A DNA stretch of 64,000 nt from Tetrapyrgos nigripes (lineage: Eukaryota > Basidiomycota > Agaricomycetes > Agaricales > Campanellaceae), in the NCBI GenBank assembly GCA_013368315.1, contig JAACJM010000030.1, positions 62,001-126,000 on the forward strand, written 5' to 3'. This document shows, in pieces, positions 1 to 9,942 of this stretch; the first letter of the stretch is position 1; every line of letters begins with the position of its first letter. The notes beneath the pieces were generated by a model. It was not told the DNA's origin, searched no databases, and worked only from the letters and a program-made list of their open reading frames with translations. The translations under genes and the position numbers were made by a program.

Positions 1-184
1 AAGTCTGAAAACGCAACGCTTTCCGCCAGATCAAGGCAAGAGCGCCTTTCATACTTTGTTCGGGAAGCTGTTGTATGGCTTGCTCTAGCTTTTGTAGCTG
101 CGATGATAAGCTCGACTGTTGGCGTGGTAGTTGACGACGTAAATCTTGCAATTGGGTGTGCATGTTCTGGATGAGTGGTTCCAT
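1..184 (-). CDS. N-terminal part of a coiled-coil/RING family protein (cut by window edge)
   Basis: An open frame on the minus strand starts at an ATG at 184 and runs off the left edge (about 61 residues). It is rich in Gln, Leu and Ser (MEPLIQNMHTQLQDL..., SSLSSQLQKLEQAIQQ), which reads as an amphipathic coiled coil. The same stretch recurs at about 12.19-12.37 kb, where it is followed in the gene direction by a RING-like motif, so the part outside this window probably carries a RING finger (inference). Here the codon that is a stop in the second copy is CAG (Gln), so this copy is open as far as it can be seen. Role unknown; a RING protein would be a candidate ubiquitin ligase. Confidence 0.5.
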   Translation of the reverse strand, partial: MEPLIQNMHTQLQDLRRQLPRQQSSLSSQLQKLEQAIQQLPEQSMKGALALIWRKALRFQT

Positions 185-902
185 GGAATAGACGCCGGGA
201 ATGATAAAAATGAGGCCAGTAGTAGATGGTATGTAAGCTTTTTAAAGGTTTTTATGTGGAGCAGAGGCTCTGAAGACCGTTGTCATCGCCAAACGACAGT
301 GGTTATGCGCGTCTACTAGTATAGCTGCGCGCACCCTGATATAAGTTGACAGTGATAGAACTGAATAGAACCCAAAACGACGTGAGATTCAGCTCTCCCA
401 ATTCCGACGGAAAAAGACTATAAGCAGTAACATACCAACTGTACTCCAACTTCCCAGCTCTTCGTTTGCCTCATCTTCTCCATACTGCGCATAGGCTATT
501 ATGGCTGAATCAGTGAATGTTGCGGGCATTCTGATCAGAGTGCTATGAACGAGAGGCCGTGAGAACAGTCTGTCCAAATCCAGACTATAATGCGCTAAGC
601 GCTGATCAAGTCCCAGTGAAAATCGAACATATGTATCTGAAAATCCGAGCAAATTCGAGCCCGAGGCTTTCTTCCAGATATAGTCAGAAAATTGGTGTAT
701 ACCGAATTTTGTTCTGACTATTTCTGGTCAAATCCGAGTCAAAGGAACGACCGTTTTCCTTGATTTTCCTCGGTTTTCCGATGATTCCAGAACTATTCGG
801 ATATACTCAGAATGTATCTTATTCCTCTAATACGCTATATATAATACCACATGTTTTCGAGTAATTCTATGGATCTGACCTCATTCTGATTTCTCTCACT
901 CC
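185..902. other. AT-rich stretch with no supported gene
   Basis: This is the 5' flank of the minus-strand gene ending at 184. It holds an 87-codon minus-strand frame at 389-652 with no recognisable motif and AT-rich sequence between 655 and 860. I see no terminal repeats or target duplications in it. Confidence 0.4.
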
Positions 903-909
903 TCTGAGC

Positions 910-2871
910 CCCAGTGAAAAGTCAATGGGCCCAGAGCGAACCCCAGCGAATGTCCAAAAGACGCTCAGTCTGACTCGCCTGTGTTCGCTCTCGTTACAAA
1001 ATTGTGCACCGCTCATTATCTGCATTGAGTCAAACTGAGTCCAAGCGAGTATTTTTTGGAAGATTTTGAGTATATTCGCTCTCATTCGCTCTCGTCCGGC
1101 GTTTGGTTTGAATAGGGTGCACACTAATTGGTGCGCTCGCTCTGGTTCTCTCTGGCTCACTCTGGTTCTGATAAATTGTGAAGGAAATGTTCATTGTGAT
1201 TCGCTATGGTACGATTTGGTACAGTACATGGCACACATACATAGTAGAAATACATTGTAATAAAATGCACTCTCCTGCATCTGTTGCCATAATCCCTTCT
1301 ACACCGATGTCCTCTCCAAAAATGCCCGAAAAAGTCTGTGTACATAGGTTCTGTGTCAGGAAAGGCATCATGCAGAATTTCCAGAAGAGAACGTACCAAC
1401 GTGGACAATTGCAAAGTGGAAAATAGCTGCACAAGAAGTCCATCAGTACTGTGACGATATGGTGGCGCATCCAAGACGCACTGGGAGCCCAGATATCCAT
1501 ACAAATTCGCCTAATGCAAAAGGCGGGTTAGAGAAAGAAGATAACGCGACACGGAAGACTCACTGAACGATGAGAAAACGCCTTTGCAGATCACGACGAC
1601 GTTGGCCAGGGAGTTAGCGGGCAGCATACAGGAATGTGTCCGAGACGTACCCAGAATACAAATACCCACTAGCACACACCTGATGGAAAAGGCGGGTTAG
1701 AGAAAGATGGTAGCGCGACCAACGAAGGACTCACCGGACAACAAAACCCACTTGGACAACCAATTCCATCCCTCGTTCACATCAGAGACGCGTAAGGCTT
1801 TGAAGGTAATGGCATTGGCCAGGCGGATTGCGCGTCGAACATGAAAGAGAAGAAGTCAACTGGAAATGGTGATGGTAGAAGGAAGAGAAAGGCGCGAAAT
1901 CCTTGAATGACATCGAGTGTTTCTAAGATGCTCATGTTACGGATAGAACAAGTTATGTAGTATATACTTGTGACAATAATATTACTACAATAACCAGTAA
2001 GTATTGCTAAATCGTAAATTGAAGATTGAGTCGCTAGGCAGATAATGAACTGAAAAAGGTGAAAAATGCGGTTACCTGTAGTATTCTGATAGATAGTTTT
2101 GATAGGGTTTCTAGAGGAAACTCAGTAGTCAATGTGTGTTGCTCAGTATGCTTGCAAATAAACCAAAAAGAATATATTTGGAGAGTAAGAGTAAGGAAAT
2201 ACAAGGAGAAAGTAACTATGGGATGGTGGTTCTATTACAAGAATTGCGAGCTAGAGTCCGAGTTCCAGACACTAGCCCTTATACATGGGAAAGTTGTAAA
2301 TACGACAAAACAAAATTTATATACCCCTAGTATTACCGGGCCTATTTTTCCGAGTCCGTTTCTATTTTCTGACCCTCTGACCTTCCTCCTGACCGTCCTC
2401 CTGACCTGATCTGATGACCTATTGCAAGGTCCGGGCCACAACGGATCCCGCAACCCGCACCATTATTAACTGGTAATTCCGCGGCTATCCGGGCATTCAG
2501 AAATGCACGGATATTTTCATATCAGCCACATTGACCCGATTAGGGGTGTACCATATTTGTACGTGTCATAACAGCTCAGGACCTGCCGAAGTCGTTGACG
2601 AAATGAAGCTATGCCTTTGTACAGTGTAGATAACATTGTACTACGCAGTACGTAGGATACATAATGATAAGTTGGACAAGTAGAGTGAAGTTACCTGGCT
2701 AACTTAGCCTAACTTCATAGGAACTAGTTGCTTTGACAACAAAGTAAGGAGAATTAGCCATACTTTAGCAGTTATCTAGTAGTTATCTAGTGCAATACCT
2801 AGCATATGTATAGCCTAGTTTGCTTGGACTCTTTCTGACTCTTTTTTCCCTGATCATTTGCGGGTGCACAT
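910..2871 (-). mobile_element. TIR DNA transposon, left (inverted) copy of a head-to-head pair
   Basis: This is the reverse complement of the copy at 2879-4235 once the solo LTR at 1935-2573 and one target duplication are removed. Its outer end begins CCCAGTGAAAAGTCAATGGG and is preceded by TCTGAGC (903-909). Its inner end is cut short: the matching terminal 40 or so bases present at 2879-2926 in the other copy are missing, and the sequence jumps from GGTGCACATT to CTGAGC. CAGTG-type ends fit a hAT-like element, but there is no transposase, so it is non-autonomous. A 7-bp repeat is short of the 8 bp expected for hAT. Confidence 0.75.
1935..2573. mobile_element. Solo LTR, 639 bp, TSD GCTCA
   Basis: The insert begins TGTTACGG and ends GTCATAACA (TG..CA with inverted TGTTA/TAACA tips). 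It is flanked by GCTCA on both sides (1930-1934 and 2574-2578). The uninterrupted sequence is visible in the opposite palindrome arm near 3210-3230, which confirms both borders and shows that the LTR arrived after the arm existed. No internal retroelement sequence remains. Confidence 0.85.
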
Positions 2872-2878
2872 TCTGAGC

Positions 2879-4235
2879 CCCAGTGAAAAGTCAGTTTCCC
2901 TAGAGCGAACCAGAGTGAATGTGCACCTGCAAATGATCGGGGAAAAAAGAGTCAGAAAGAGTCCGAGCAAACTAGGCTATACATATGCTAGGTATTGCAC
3001 TAGATAACTACTAGATAACTGCTAAAGTATGGCTAATTCTCCTTACTTTGTTGTCAAAGCAACTAGTTCCTATGAAGTTAGGCTAAGTTAGCCAGGTAAC
3101 TTCACTCTACTTGTCCAACTTATCATTATGTATCCTACGTACTGCGTAGTACAATGTTATCTACACTGTACAAAGGCATAGCTTCGTTTCGTCAACGACT
3201 TCAGCAGGTTCCGAGCATCTTAGAAACACTCGATGTCATTCAAGGACTTCGCGCCTTTCTCTTCCTTCTACCATCACCATTTCCAGTTGACTTCTTCTCT
3301 TTCATGTTTGACGTGCAATCTGCCTGGCCAACACCATTACATTCAAAGCCTTACGCGTCTCTGATGTGAACAAGGGATGGAATTGGTTGTACAAGTGGGT
3401 TTTGTTGTCCGGTGAGTCCTTTGTTGGTCACGCTACCATCTTTCTCTAACCCGCCTTTTCCATCAGGTGTGTGCTAGTGGGTATTTGTATTCTGGGTACG
3501 TCTCGGACACATTCCTGTATGCTGCCCGCTAACTCCCTGGCCAACGTCGTCGTGATCTGCAAAGGCGTTTTCTCATCGTTCAGTGAGTCTTCCGTGTGTC
3601 GCGTTATCTTCTTTCTCTAACCCGCCTTTTGCATTAGGCGAATTTGTATGGATATCTGGGCTCCCAGTGCGTCTTGGATGTGCCACCGTATCGTCACAGT
3701 ACTGATGGACTTCTTGTGCAGCTATTTTCCACTTTGCAATTGTCCATGTTGGTACGTTCTCTTCTGGAAATCCTGCATGATGCCTTTCCTGACACAGAAC
3801 CTATGTATACAGACTTTTTCGGGCATTTTTGGAGAGGACATCAGTGTAGAAGGGATTATGGCAACGGATGCAGGAATGTGCATTTTATTACAGTGTATTT
3901 CTACTATGTATGTGTGCCATGTACTGTACCAAATCGTACCGTAGTGAATCACAATGAACATTTCCTTCACAATTTATCAGAACCAGAGTGAGCCAGAGAG
4001 AACCAGAGTGAGCACACCAATTAGTGTGCACCCTATTCAAACCAAACGGACGAGAGTGAATGAGAGTGAATATACTCAAAATCTTCCAAAAAATACTCGC
4101 TCGGACTCAGTTTGACTCAATGCAGATAATGAGCGGTGCACAATTTTGTAACGAGAGCGAACACAGGCGAGTCAGACTGAGCATCTTTTGGACATTCGCT
4201 GGGGTTCGCTCTGGGCCCATTGACTTTTCACTGGG
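2879..4235 (+). mobile_element. TIR DNA transposon, right copy, 1.36 kb
   Basis: The two ends are inverted repeats: CCCAGTGAAAAGTCA at 2879 and its complement ending at 4235, with similarity extending about 45 bp (shared GAGCGAACC and GCGAATGT-type blocks). The 7-mer TCTGAGC lies immediately outside both ends (2872-2878 and 4236-4242). A diverged relative occupies 53666-55724. Ends of the CAGTG type suggest hAT or another TIR superfamily. No transposase is present; instead it carries exon-like blocks separated by two 55-bp introns. Confidence 0.75.
3154..3991 (+). pseudogene. Exon-like blocks carried inside the TIR element, unknown product
   Basis: Three blocks are separated by introns with good GT..AG borders at 3412-3466 and 3583-3637, both 55 bp. 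The first block can be read as a frame ending FKALRVSDVNKGWNWLYKWV just before the donor; the last includes the readable stretch LYGYLGSQCVLDVPPYRHST. The reading frames of the blocks do not join cleanly (a TAG follows the first junction in the expected phase), so this is probably a decayed or captured gene fragment. The mirror copy at 1157-1504 is nearly the same. I do not recognise the product. Splice borders are seen directly; gene capture is inference. Confidence 0.35.
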
Positions 4236-4253
4236 TCTGAGCCCTCGCCTAAC

Positions 4254-4723
4254 TGTCATGACGTCTATATTTGGTACTATTTATTTCTTCTTATCTCCGT
4301 ATCCTCGGACCTTTACACCATTTGACTCTTGTTCCACATGCTATGCACCGGACCTTTCATTTCTCCGATACAGCTTTGATACAGCTTCTTGACAGCTTCC
4401 TTTACAGCTTCCTTTACAGCTTCCTTTACAGCTTCCTTTACAGCTTTCTTTACAGCTTTACTTTTACATATATAAACCCTGCCCTGACACCTGGTTCCCC
4501 ATCTTGACCTCTTCGTCATTGGGACCAGGTGTGTATTCCCCTTTTCATTACTTCTTTCACCTTTACTGATGGGCACTGTAGTTCCAGTACTTACTGCTGT
4601 CTGTTAGGTATTTAATACATTCTTCGTCGTTGGGACCAGTTCCAGTACTTACTGCTGTCTGTTAGTCAAGTCGAGCCTGTAGCTCCTCGTTATCGCTATC
4701 TAAGCGCTCGCCTCTTTGTGACA
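4254..4723 (+). mobile_element. Solo LTR, 470 bp, TSD CTAAC
   Basis: The element begins TGTCATGACG and ends TTTGTGACA. CTAAC lies on both sides (4249-4253 and 4724-4728). A TATA-like motif (ACATATATAAAC) near 4470 fits an LTR promoter. Its middle (CATCTTGACCTCTTCGTC) recurs inverted at about 12.57 kb, and its ends resemble the LTRs at 8859, 9360 and 33515, so these form one family with TGTCATGA...TTGACA ends. Confidence 0.8.
4370..4460 (+). repeat. 12-bp tandem repeat (TTTACAGCTTCC)
   Basis: About six near-perfect copies of a 12-mer lie just upstream of the LTR's TATA-like motif. Because the unit is a multiple of 3 it keeps frames open on both strands; the resulting Lys-Glu-Ala-Val repeat on the minus strand is an artefact. 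Confidence 0.85.
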
Positions 4724-5129
4724 CTAACTCTAGTCTCTCGTAGACAGACAATATGACGATCACAGAAGTGATGTATAGGTACAACCACCCAAGCCAATGT
4801 GACCCTATGACTCGTGAAAATGACCTGTCATGCATGGATCAACAAGAAAACGGATACAGAAGACAATAAGACATACCCAGAAGCTGAGGAGATTGTGGGC
4901 AAGCACCACCATCACCACCAACCAGGAGTGGCGGGATGTAATCTAAGAGAACAATACTTGGGTATGAGAAATCTGCAGACACCCTGTGCAGACACCCCAA
5001 CTATCATCACTACTAGCTCAATCATTGTCAAAACCATTGTTTTGTTAAGTTCTACTACCTACTATGGATAATAGGAATGATGGCTGTTCGTGCATGTACA
5101 TAAGTCTGGAATACAGTTATGTTTGATAG

Positions 5130-5384
5130 ATCAGCAAGAGCTGGGAAAGCAGGAAGGGAGCAATGGGGCCTGGATGCTGGTCCTCCTGAGGATTTATGGT
5201 GGCTTTATGATGGTCCAGAGAAACATGCACCTGATCTCCAGCATGCTACAGAATCTGACCCTGAGGTACAGTAACACTTTTTAATTATTACAAGTTTTTT
5301 TTTCTGCCTAGTTTTTAGGAGAGTAACCTTTGCAAGGCTATATGGGAAAAGATAGAAGCACAAAGAGCAGCAAAGCGAGTATAG
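5130..5384 (+). pseudogene. Two-exon remnant inside the TIR element, unknown product
   Basis: One exon reads ...REQWGLDAGPPEDLWWLYDG... and ends at a GT donor at 5266. A 53-bp intron ends in TTTTTAG at 5318, and the next exon reads ESNLCKAIWEKIEAQRAAKR before a stop at 5382-5384. A short basic frame (MPPRPRPKPFTKEK...) follows at 5397-5606 in another phase. This could be the remains of the element's own protein. No domain recognised and no start codon identified. Confidence 0.35.
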
Positions 5385-5601
5385 AAAGAGAAGAATATGC
5401 CTCCCAGACCCAGACCAAAGCCATTTACAAAAGAGAAAGGCTTAAACAGGTCAACCATGGCTGTTCAGGAAATCACTACCAATCCAGCAGAACCTCGCCA
5501 GCCACAACAATCAGCTGGGTCTAAGTGCAGACGTCATGCAGAAAAGGGAGGTGAAGAGACAGAGGATGGAAACCAGTATAAGAAAACATGCAGGCAGAGA
5601 A

Positions 5602-5867
5602 AATAGTGTCTTTACAAAAATTGGCTATTGCTAATCTTTACATTAAAGCCATACCTGTCCAATTCTAGGCAGAAGTATTGTACATAACACTCTTATTTTT
5701 CTTTCTTAGGGTGTCTGCATATAAGAAAATACCCAGGGAGAAAATAGTCTCTTTACAAAAATTGGCTATTGCTAGTTAATCTTTACATCAAAGCCTTACC
5801 TATCCAATTATAGGCACAAGTACTTTACCTAACACTCTTATTTTGCTTTCTTAGGGTGTCTGCACAT
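5602..5867. repeat. Tandem duplication, about 140 bp, two copies
   Basis: Two adjacent copies share TTACAAAAATTGGCTATTGC, the AACACTCTTATTTT block and the ending CTTAGGGTGTCTGCA. They differ by a few substitutions and small gaps. They lie inside the GGGTGTCTGCA element. Confidence 0.7.
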
Positions 5868-6312
5868 GCACAGCCACATGCAGACACCCTTCCCAGAAAT
5901 TACAAATGAGTACAAATTAGCTTGAAGCTATTACAATGTATTATCTTGTAGAAACATGCTCAGACATGAGCCAAATACTACCAATTGTTTGATATAATAT
6001 GATATTCAAAGAGTGAGTAGTGCAAATGCAGGTAGCAAGGATCTCAAAGCATTATGAGAGATTTTGAGTGTCCTTGCTTTACATATTCACACTGATATAC
6101 ACTCATGAGAATGTAGAAATACTCTCCTGGTATCCTGAATAGAGCTATGCTTATACTCCTTTTTTTGAAGATTTGTACACTCTGTGTACACCAGATACAC
6201 AACTTTAAAAGCATCCTGTAGGTCACACATAGATATAGTATGGTACATATAGTCTTATACAGTAATTTACAATGCTATGTGAAGGGTGTCTGCATGGGGT
6301 GTCTGCAGATTT

Positions 6313-6867
6313 ACCAGTACCGAACAATACTTAAGTGGAGGAGAATGATATACATATGTAACAGATGGCTCACTGAAGTGCATAGATCCACCTTATTACT
6401 CTGAAAACATGTGTAAGGGTCTGCTCAGAGTCCAGACTGAAAGCTAGGAGCAAGTAAAGGAGAGATGGAAGTGGAGAGACCATGGGCGGCGGAGATGCAT
6501 GAATGATGAATAAGTAAACTGAGAAGGAACACACCTAGACCATCAAAGCAGACAGCTTCCACCTCACCACCTCAGAACATCCTATTCTGTCGAGAAGACA
6601 GACTACAGGCTTTACCTATACCCACCTGTATTACCAATTCATTTCCTTTTATATTCTTATCCTATCTACAGGACCCAAATCCCTATCATACCGATACACT
6701 ATTTAGACTTTGTAGTAGATCTACTTTTGAATCTTAACTGTTTACACTGCGCCTTCTAACATATTCAATCCCAGATTCCAACAAGACGCTCCTCTCCCAT
6801 CTTCATGTGAGTTGGTCTCCTACTAGTACAAGACACTGATGTGTTGATGTGTTTGATGCATAATAGA
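6313..6867. other. No gene seen
   Basis: AT-rich sequence with no frame of note, no terminal repeats and no RNA gene that I can support. Confidence 0.4.
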
Positions 6868-7340
6868 TTACTGGAGTTGGCATGGCATGTAAAACACGGA
6901 GCAGAGGTTGGAGCTGCGAAGAGGTGGTGAGGTTGTTGTGAGGGTGTTGATCAATGGAGATGAATAGGGTGTCATCCCACCATGTTGCTGAGGCTGGAGA
7001 TGCGTGAAGAAATCATGAGGCCATCTGTTGGTAGAAGGACTAGGGCAGGGAGGGGGAACTGGGTAAGAGGAGGGGAAAGGGATGCATTGGGGAAGATGGT
7101 GGTGGAAAAAGGGGACATTCATACAACAGAAACACTTTAAGGCAAATGCACCATGACAATGCAACATCATTGAGGGTCCCTGTTTACCTGCTCTGCATGC
7201 AGGTGTTGCTCCTCTGGAAGTGGGTCCAATGGTGGAAGATTGTCAAAAGAGTTGTCCAAAACAATACATGAGGCATCAGCATTTGACCTGCGAAGTCATT
7301 GAGAAAAGTCAAACACAGAAAATGTGGAAACTCACAATGG
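6868..7340 (-). pseudogene. Exon fragments of an unrecognised gene
   Basis: On the minus strand a plausible exon (…NADASCIVLDNSFDNLPPLD…) is bounded by an acceptor TTCGCAG and a donor GTAAAC. It is followed by a proline/serine-rich frame (…PSSYPVPPPCPSPSTNRWPH…) ending near 6868. A 48-bp intron-like GTGAGT..CGCAG precedes it. The exons have no recognised domain and no start codon could be placed. It lies downstream, on the same strand, of the gene at 7907-9891. Confidence 0.3.
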
Positions 7341-8050
7341 CAAGGGAATAGATGGGACAATTTGATGATGCACAGCTGCTTGCTGAGCTGATGGAATATT
7401 ATAAGCAGGTCACATCAAAGAAAGTGCTTAATGAAATATACCAAAAGAAAATTCTGGAATTTTCAAGCCCAGTGGGTCGGGATGGATTGGAAACAAATGG
7501 TGCCCTGCAGTTAGAAACAAATTTGATCTGCACTAGAAGATGAAATGGCATCTGAAACAAATTTGGATGCATAAGAGAAAGGAAAAGATGACTGAAGAAA
7601 GGTTTGCATGGAGAAGTTCTGGGGGGGTCAGTCAGCAGTCACCTTTGTGTGTCCTTAAGAGCCCTTTAGAATGGCAAGCAGGGAAAGAGGGAAGGTGCAT
7701 GGTGGTCAATTGCGAAGAAGCATGAATGTGACATGTCGATGCCAGCCTGCTTTGGGTGAAAGCCGAAACTCAGGTGACTCATTTTAATGATGTAGTATAC
7801 ATATGTCAGCAACTCACTAGCCAATCAGGTTTAAGTTTTGTCTATGGACAAACAGTTGTCTTATGGTACATGTTCATTTTAGGAAGAGATCATACAGTGG
7901 AAAGAATTAAAGAGCAACAGGCTCCCTACAGCCAATGTAAGTAGCCACCATTTGTCTTTTGCAGTCATATGTAATGCCAGCAAAGTCTTGCAAACCATAT
8001 CTTTCAAAATAGGCCCTTGTTTAATCATTAGTCAAGTTGTGGATGTGAAG

Positions 8051-8255
8051 CACTGTGGACAGTGATGGGTATTTGCCAGCCATTTTTGGGCAGGTGTAAA
8101 TCTCAAATCTTTCAGAGCAGTTTTTGCAGGCTGAACATACCCCATATGGGACTGTTTTGAGGCCGGAATTCCATATGGGGTAGTTCCAGTGTCAAGCAGA
8201 AGTTTGAGATTTAAGGTTGCACAAAAATGGATAGCAAATACCCATCACTGTCTGC
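8051..8255. mobile_element. hAT-like MITE, 205 bp, TSD TGTGAAG
   Basis: The ends are inverted: CACTGTGGACAGTGATGGGTATTTG (shown by its first blocks CACTGTGGACAGTG and ATGGGTATTTG) against GCAGACAGTGATGGGTATTTG read from the right. TGTGAAG flanks both sides (8044-8050 and 8256-8262). The empty site survives in copy B near 56800-56815, which lacks the insert. The same TIR family makes the 658-bp element at 17135. It interrupts the last exon of the 7907-9891 gene. Confidence 0.75.
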
Positions 8256-8858
8256 TGTGAAGAACATTTTCCAGAGCAGGAAGATTCTGGTAGAACATCT
8301 GAAATCAGAGCAGAGTGAGATATAGATAAGATCAACCTTACATGGGCAGCAGGCACTGTTCCATCAGGGAACTTGATGGGTCAAAAGGAACGTTGGAGCC
8401 CATTACCACAAGTGGCATTATAATTCTGAGGAACAACATCAGGAAACTGAGGGTTATCATATGCAGTAAAACTAACTTTTGCCATATCTACCTGGAGTTC
8501 ATTAACACTAGCATCAATTTGGTCCAATCTTTTGTTAATTGGATCCAAAGCAGCGGTCATGGCAGCAGCAAACCAAGAGGGGGCAGCATCTGCACAAACA
8601 TCAGCATGAAGCCAGAGAGCATCATATGCCACTCACCACCACCAGTGCTTTTGGCAATTAGAGTTTGAAGATAAGTTTCAGAGTTAGAGATGTCTTGAAT
8701 ACTGGGCGCGTGGTTGCCGCTAGCCACTGAATAAATGATGTCAGAATGAAAACAAGCATGGAAACGCCTCTCCTACTATAGGTGGTGTAGATCTTCACAC
8801 CATAGTCCTTTGCAGCAGTGACATTGAACAAAGTGGGTCAGTCTGATGAAGCAGCGGG

Positions 8859-9844
8859 TGTCATGAATCCCTTCATGCCTTCGCTTCTAGACCCTGTTCT
8901 TTGTTCTCCTTTCATCATTCTTCTCCCTTCCATCATTCTTCGCTTCTTTGGTTCTAGATCATGTTCCTTGTACCTATGGCTTCCATCTTCTTTGATGCAT
9001 CATTTCTCTGATTGACAGATCATATCTGTACCTGTTACACATATTGACATGACTTAGATACCTGATTATCATTCCTTGATTGTTTCCATCAGTACCTGCT
9101 GATCTAATCTTGTTCTCCTTCGCACTTTTGTATATATACTCCAGGGCTTTGTAGATAGTTCCTCAGTCTGTCCACTTCTGTCCCTCTGATCCATACTGCT
9201 CAGCATTGTCCTCAGTACTATGTAGACTCTGGCCCAGTACTGGCTTACTCATCTATACCATCTATTTGCCTTATTGCTTTGTCTTTGGTTCCTGTGTGGT
9301 GGCCTGAGAGGCATCCAGTCCCTATCTGAACCTGTTCTTGACACTTGGACAGACTCAAGTGTCAAGAACAGGTTCAGATAGGGACTGGATGCCTCTCAGG
9401 CCACCACACAGGAACCAAAGACAAAGCAATAAGGCAAATAGATGGTATAGATGAGTAAGCCAGTACTGGGCCAGAGTCTACATAGTACTGAGGACAATGC
9501 TGAGCAGTATGGATCAGAGGGACAGAAGTGGACAGACTGAGGAACTATCTACAAAGCCCTGGAGTATATATACAAAAGTGCGAAGGAGAACAAGATTAGA
9601 TCAGCAGGTACTGATGGAAACAATCAAGGAATGATAATCAGGTATCTAAGTCATGTCAATATGTGTAACAGGTACAGATATGATCTGTCAATCAGAGAAA
9701 TGATGCATCAAAGAAGATGGAAGCCATAGGTACAAGGAACATGATCTAGAACCAAAGAAGCGAAGAATGATGGAAGGGAGAAGAATGATGAAAGGAGAAC
9801 AAAGAACAGGGTCTAGAAGCGAAGGCATGAAGGGATTCATGACA
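8859..9844. mobile_element. Perfect LTR palindrome: two 485-bp LTRs head to head, TSD GCGGG
   Basis: LTR 1 (8859-9343) begins TGTCATGAATCCC and ends GTTCTTGACA. A 16-bp spacer (CTTGGACAGACTCAAG) follows, then LTR 2 (9360-9844) is the same sequence inverted. By eye the two arms are identical. One target duplication, GCGGG, flanks the whole unit (8854-8858 and 9845-9849), and the empty site is visible in the related gene near 57375. Each LTR has a TATA-like TATATATACT motif. The unit therefore seems to have integrated as a palindrome, or collapsed after integration. Confidence 0.85.
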
Positions 9845-9942
9845 GCGGGTAGTGGAATACCAACTTGGTTTGGGGGTGGCTGGATGGGCATTGTTGTGGT
9901 CGAAGAAAAGTCAACCCTTAAGAAACCCTAACCCAGGAGCCT

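Larger units (their letters stand above)
4969..6312. mobile_element. TIR element with GGGTGTCTGCA-repeat ends, 1.34 kb
   Basis: The left end reads AAATCTGCAGACACCC followed by a second TGCAGACACCCC. The right end is the inverted form, two GGGTGTCTGCA units and then GATTT. The same 11-mer also occurs singly or as an inverted pair inside (about 5707, 5856 and 5879). The end structure of two units per TIR plus subterminal copies is typical of TIR elements whose transposase binds repeats. No clear target duplication can be read, so the exact borders are uncertain. Confidence 0.55.
7907..9891 (-). pseudogene. Multi-exon coiled-coil family gene, copy A, broken by two insertions
   Basis: The frame starts at an ATG at 9891 (MPIQPPPNQVGIPLP) and is interrupted after codon 15 by the LTR palindrome at 8859-9844. 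It resumes as PTLFNVTAAKDYGVKIYTTY, with a TGA where copy B at 57.3 kb has CAA. Later exons read SIQDISNSETYLQTLIAKST, then PSWFAAAMTAALDPINKRLD (helical, coiled-coil-like), then KFPDGTVPAAH. A last exon (LPALENVLHIHNL) is split by the MITE at 8051-8255, and the tail ends at a TAA at 7907-7909. From memory this resembles a family of small Agaricomycete proteins of unknown function with a helical core and a conserved C-terminal helix. The gene is inactive as assembled. Confidence 0.55.

Noticed and set aside
1066..1504. Overlapping frames on both strands around 1.1-1.5 kb and 3.7-4.0 kb
   Set aside because: They are mirror images of each other inside the palindromic TIR element; only one orientation could be coding and even that does not splice in phase.
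4313..4576. Lys/Glu/Ala repeat protein on the minus strand
   Set aside because: Produced by a 12-bp tandem repeat in an LTR; no start context or conservation.
8818..9891. Two identical frames on opposite strands (MNPFMPSLLDPVLCS...)
   Set aside because: Same LTR read twice in the palindrome; not genes.
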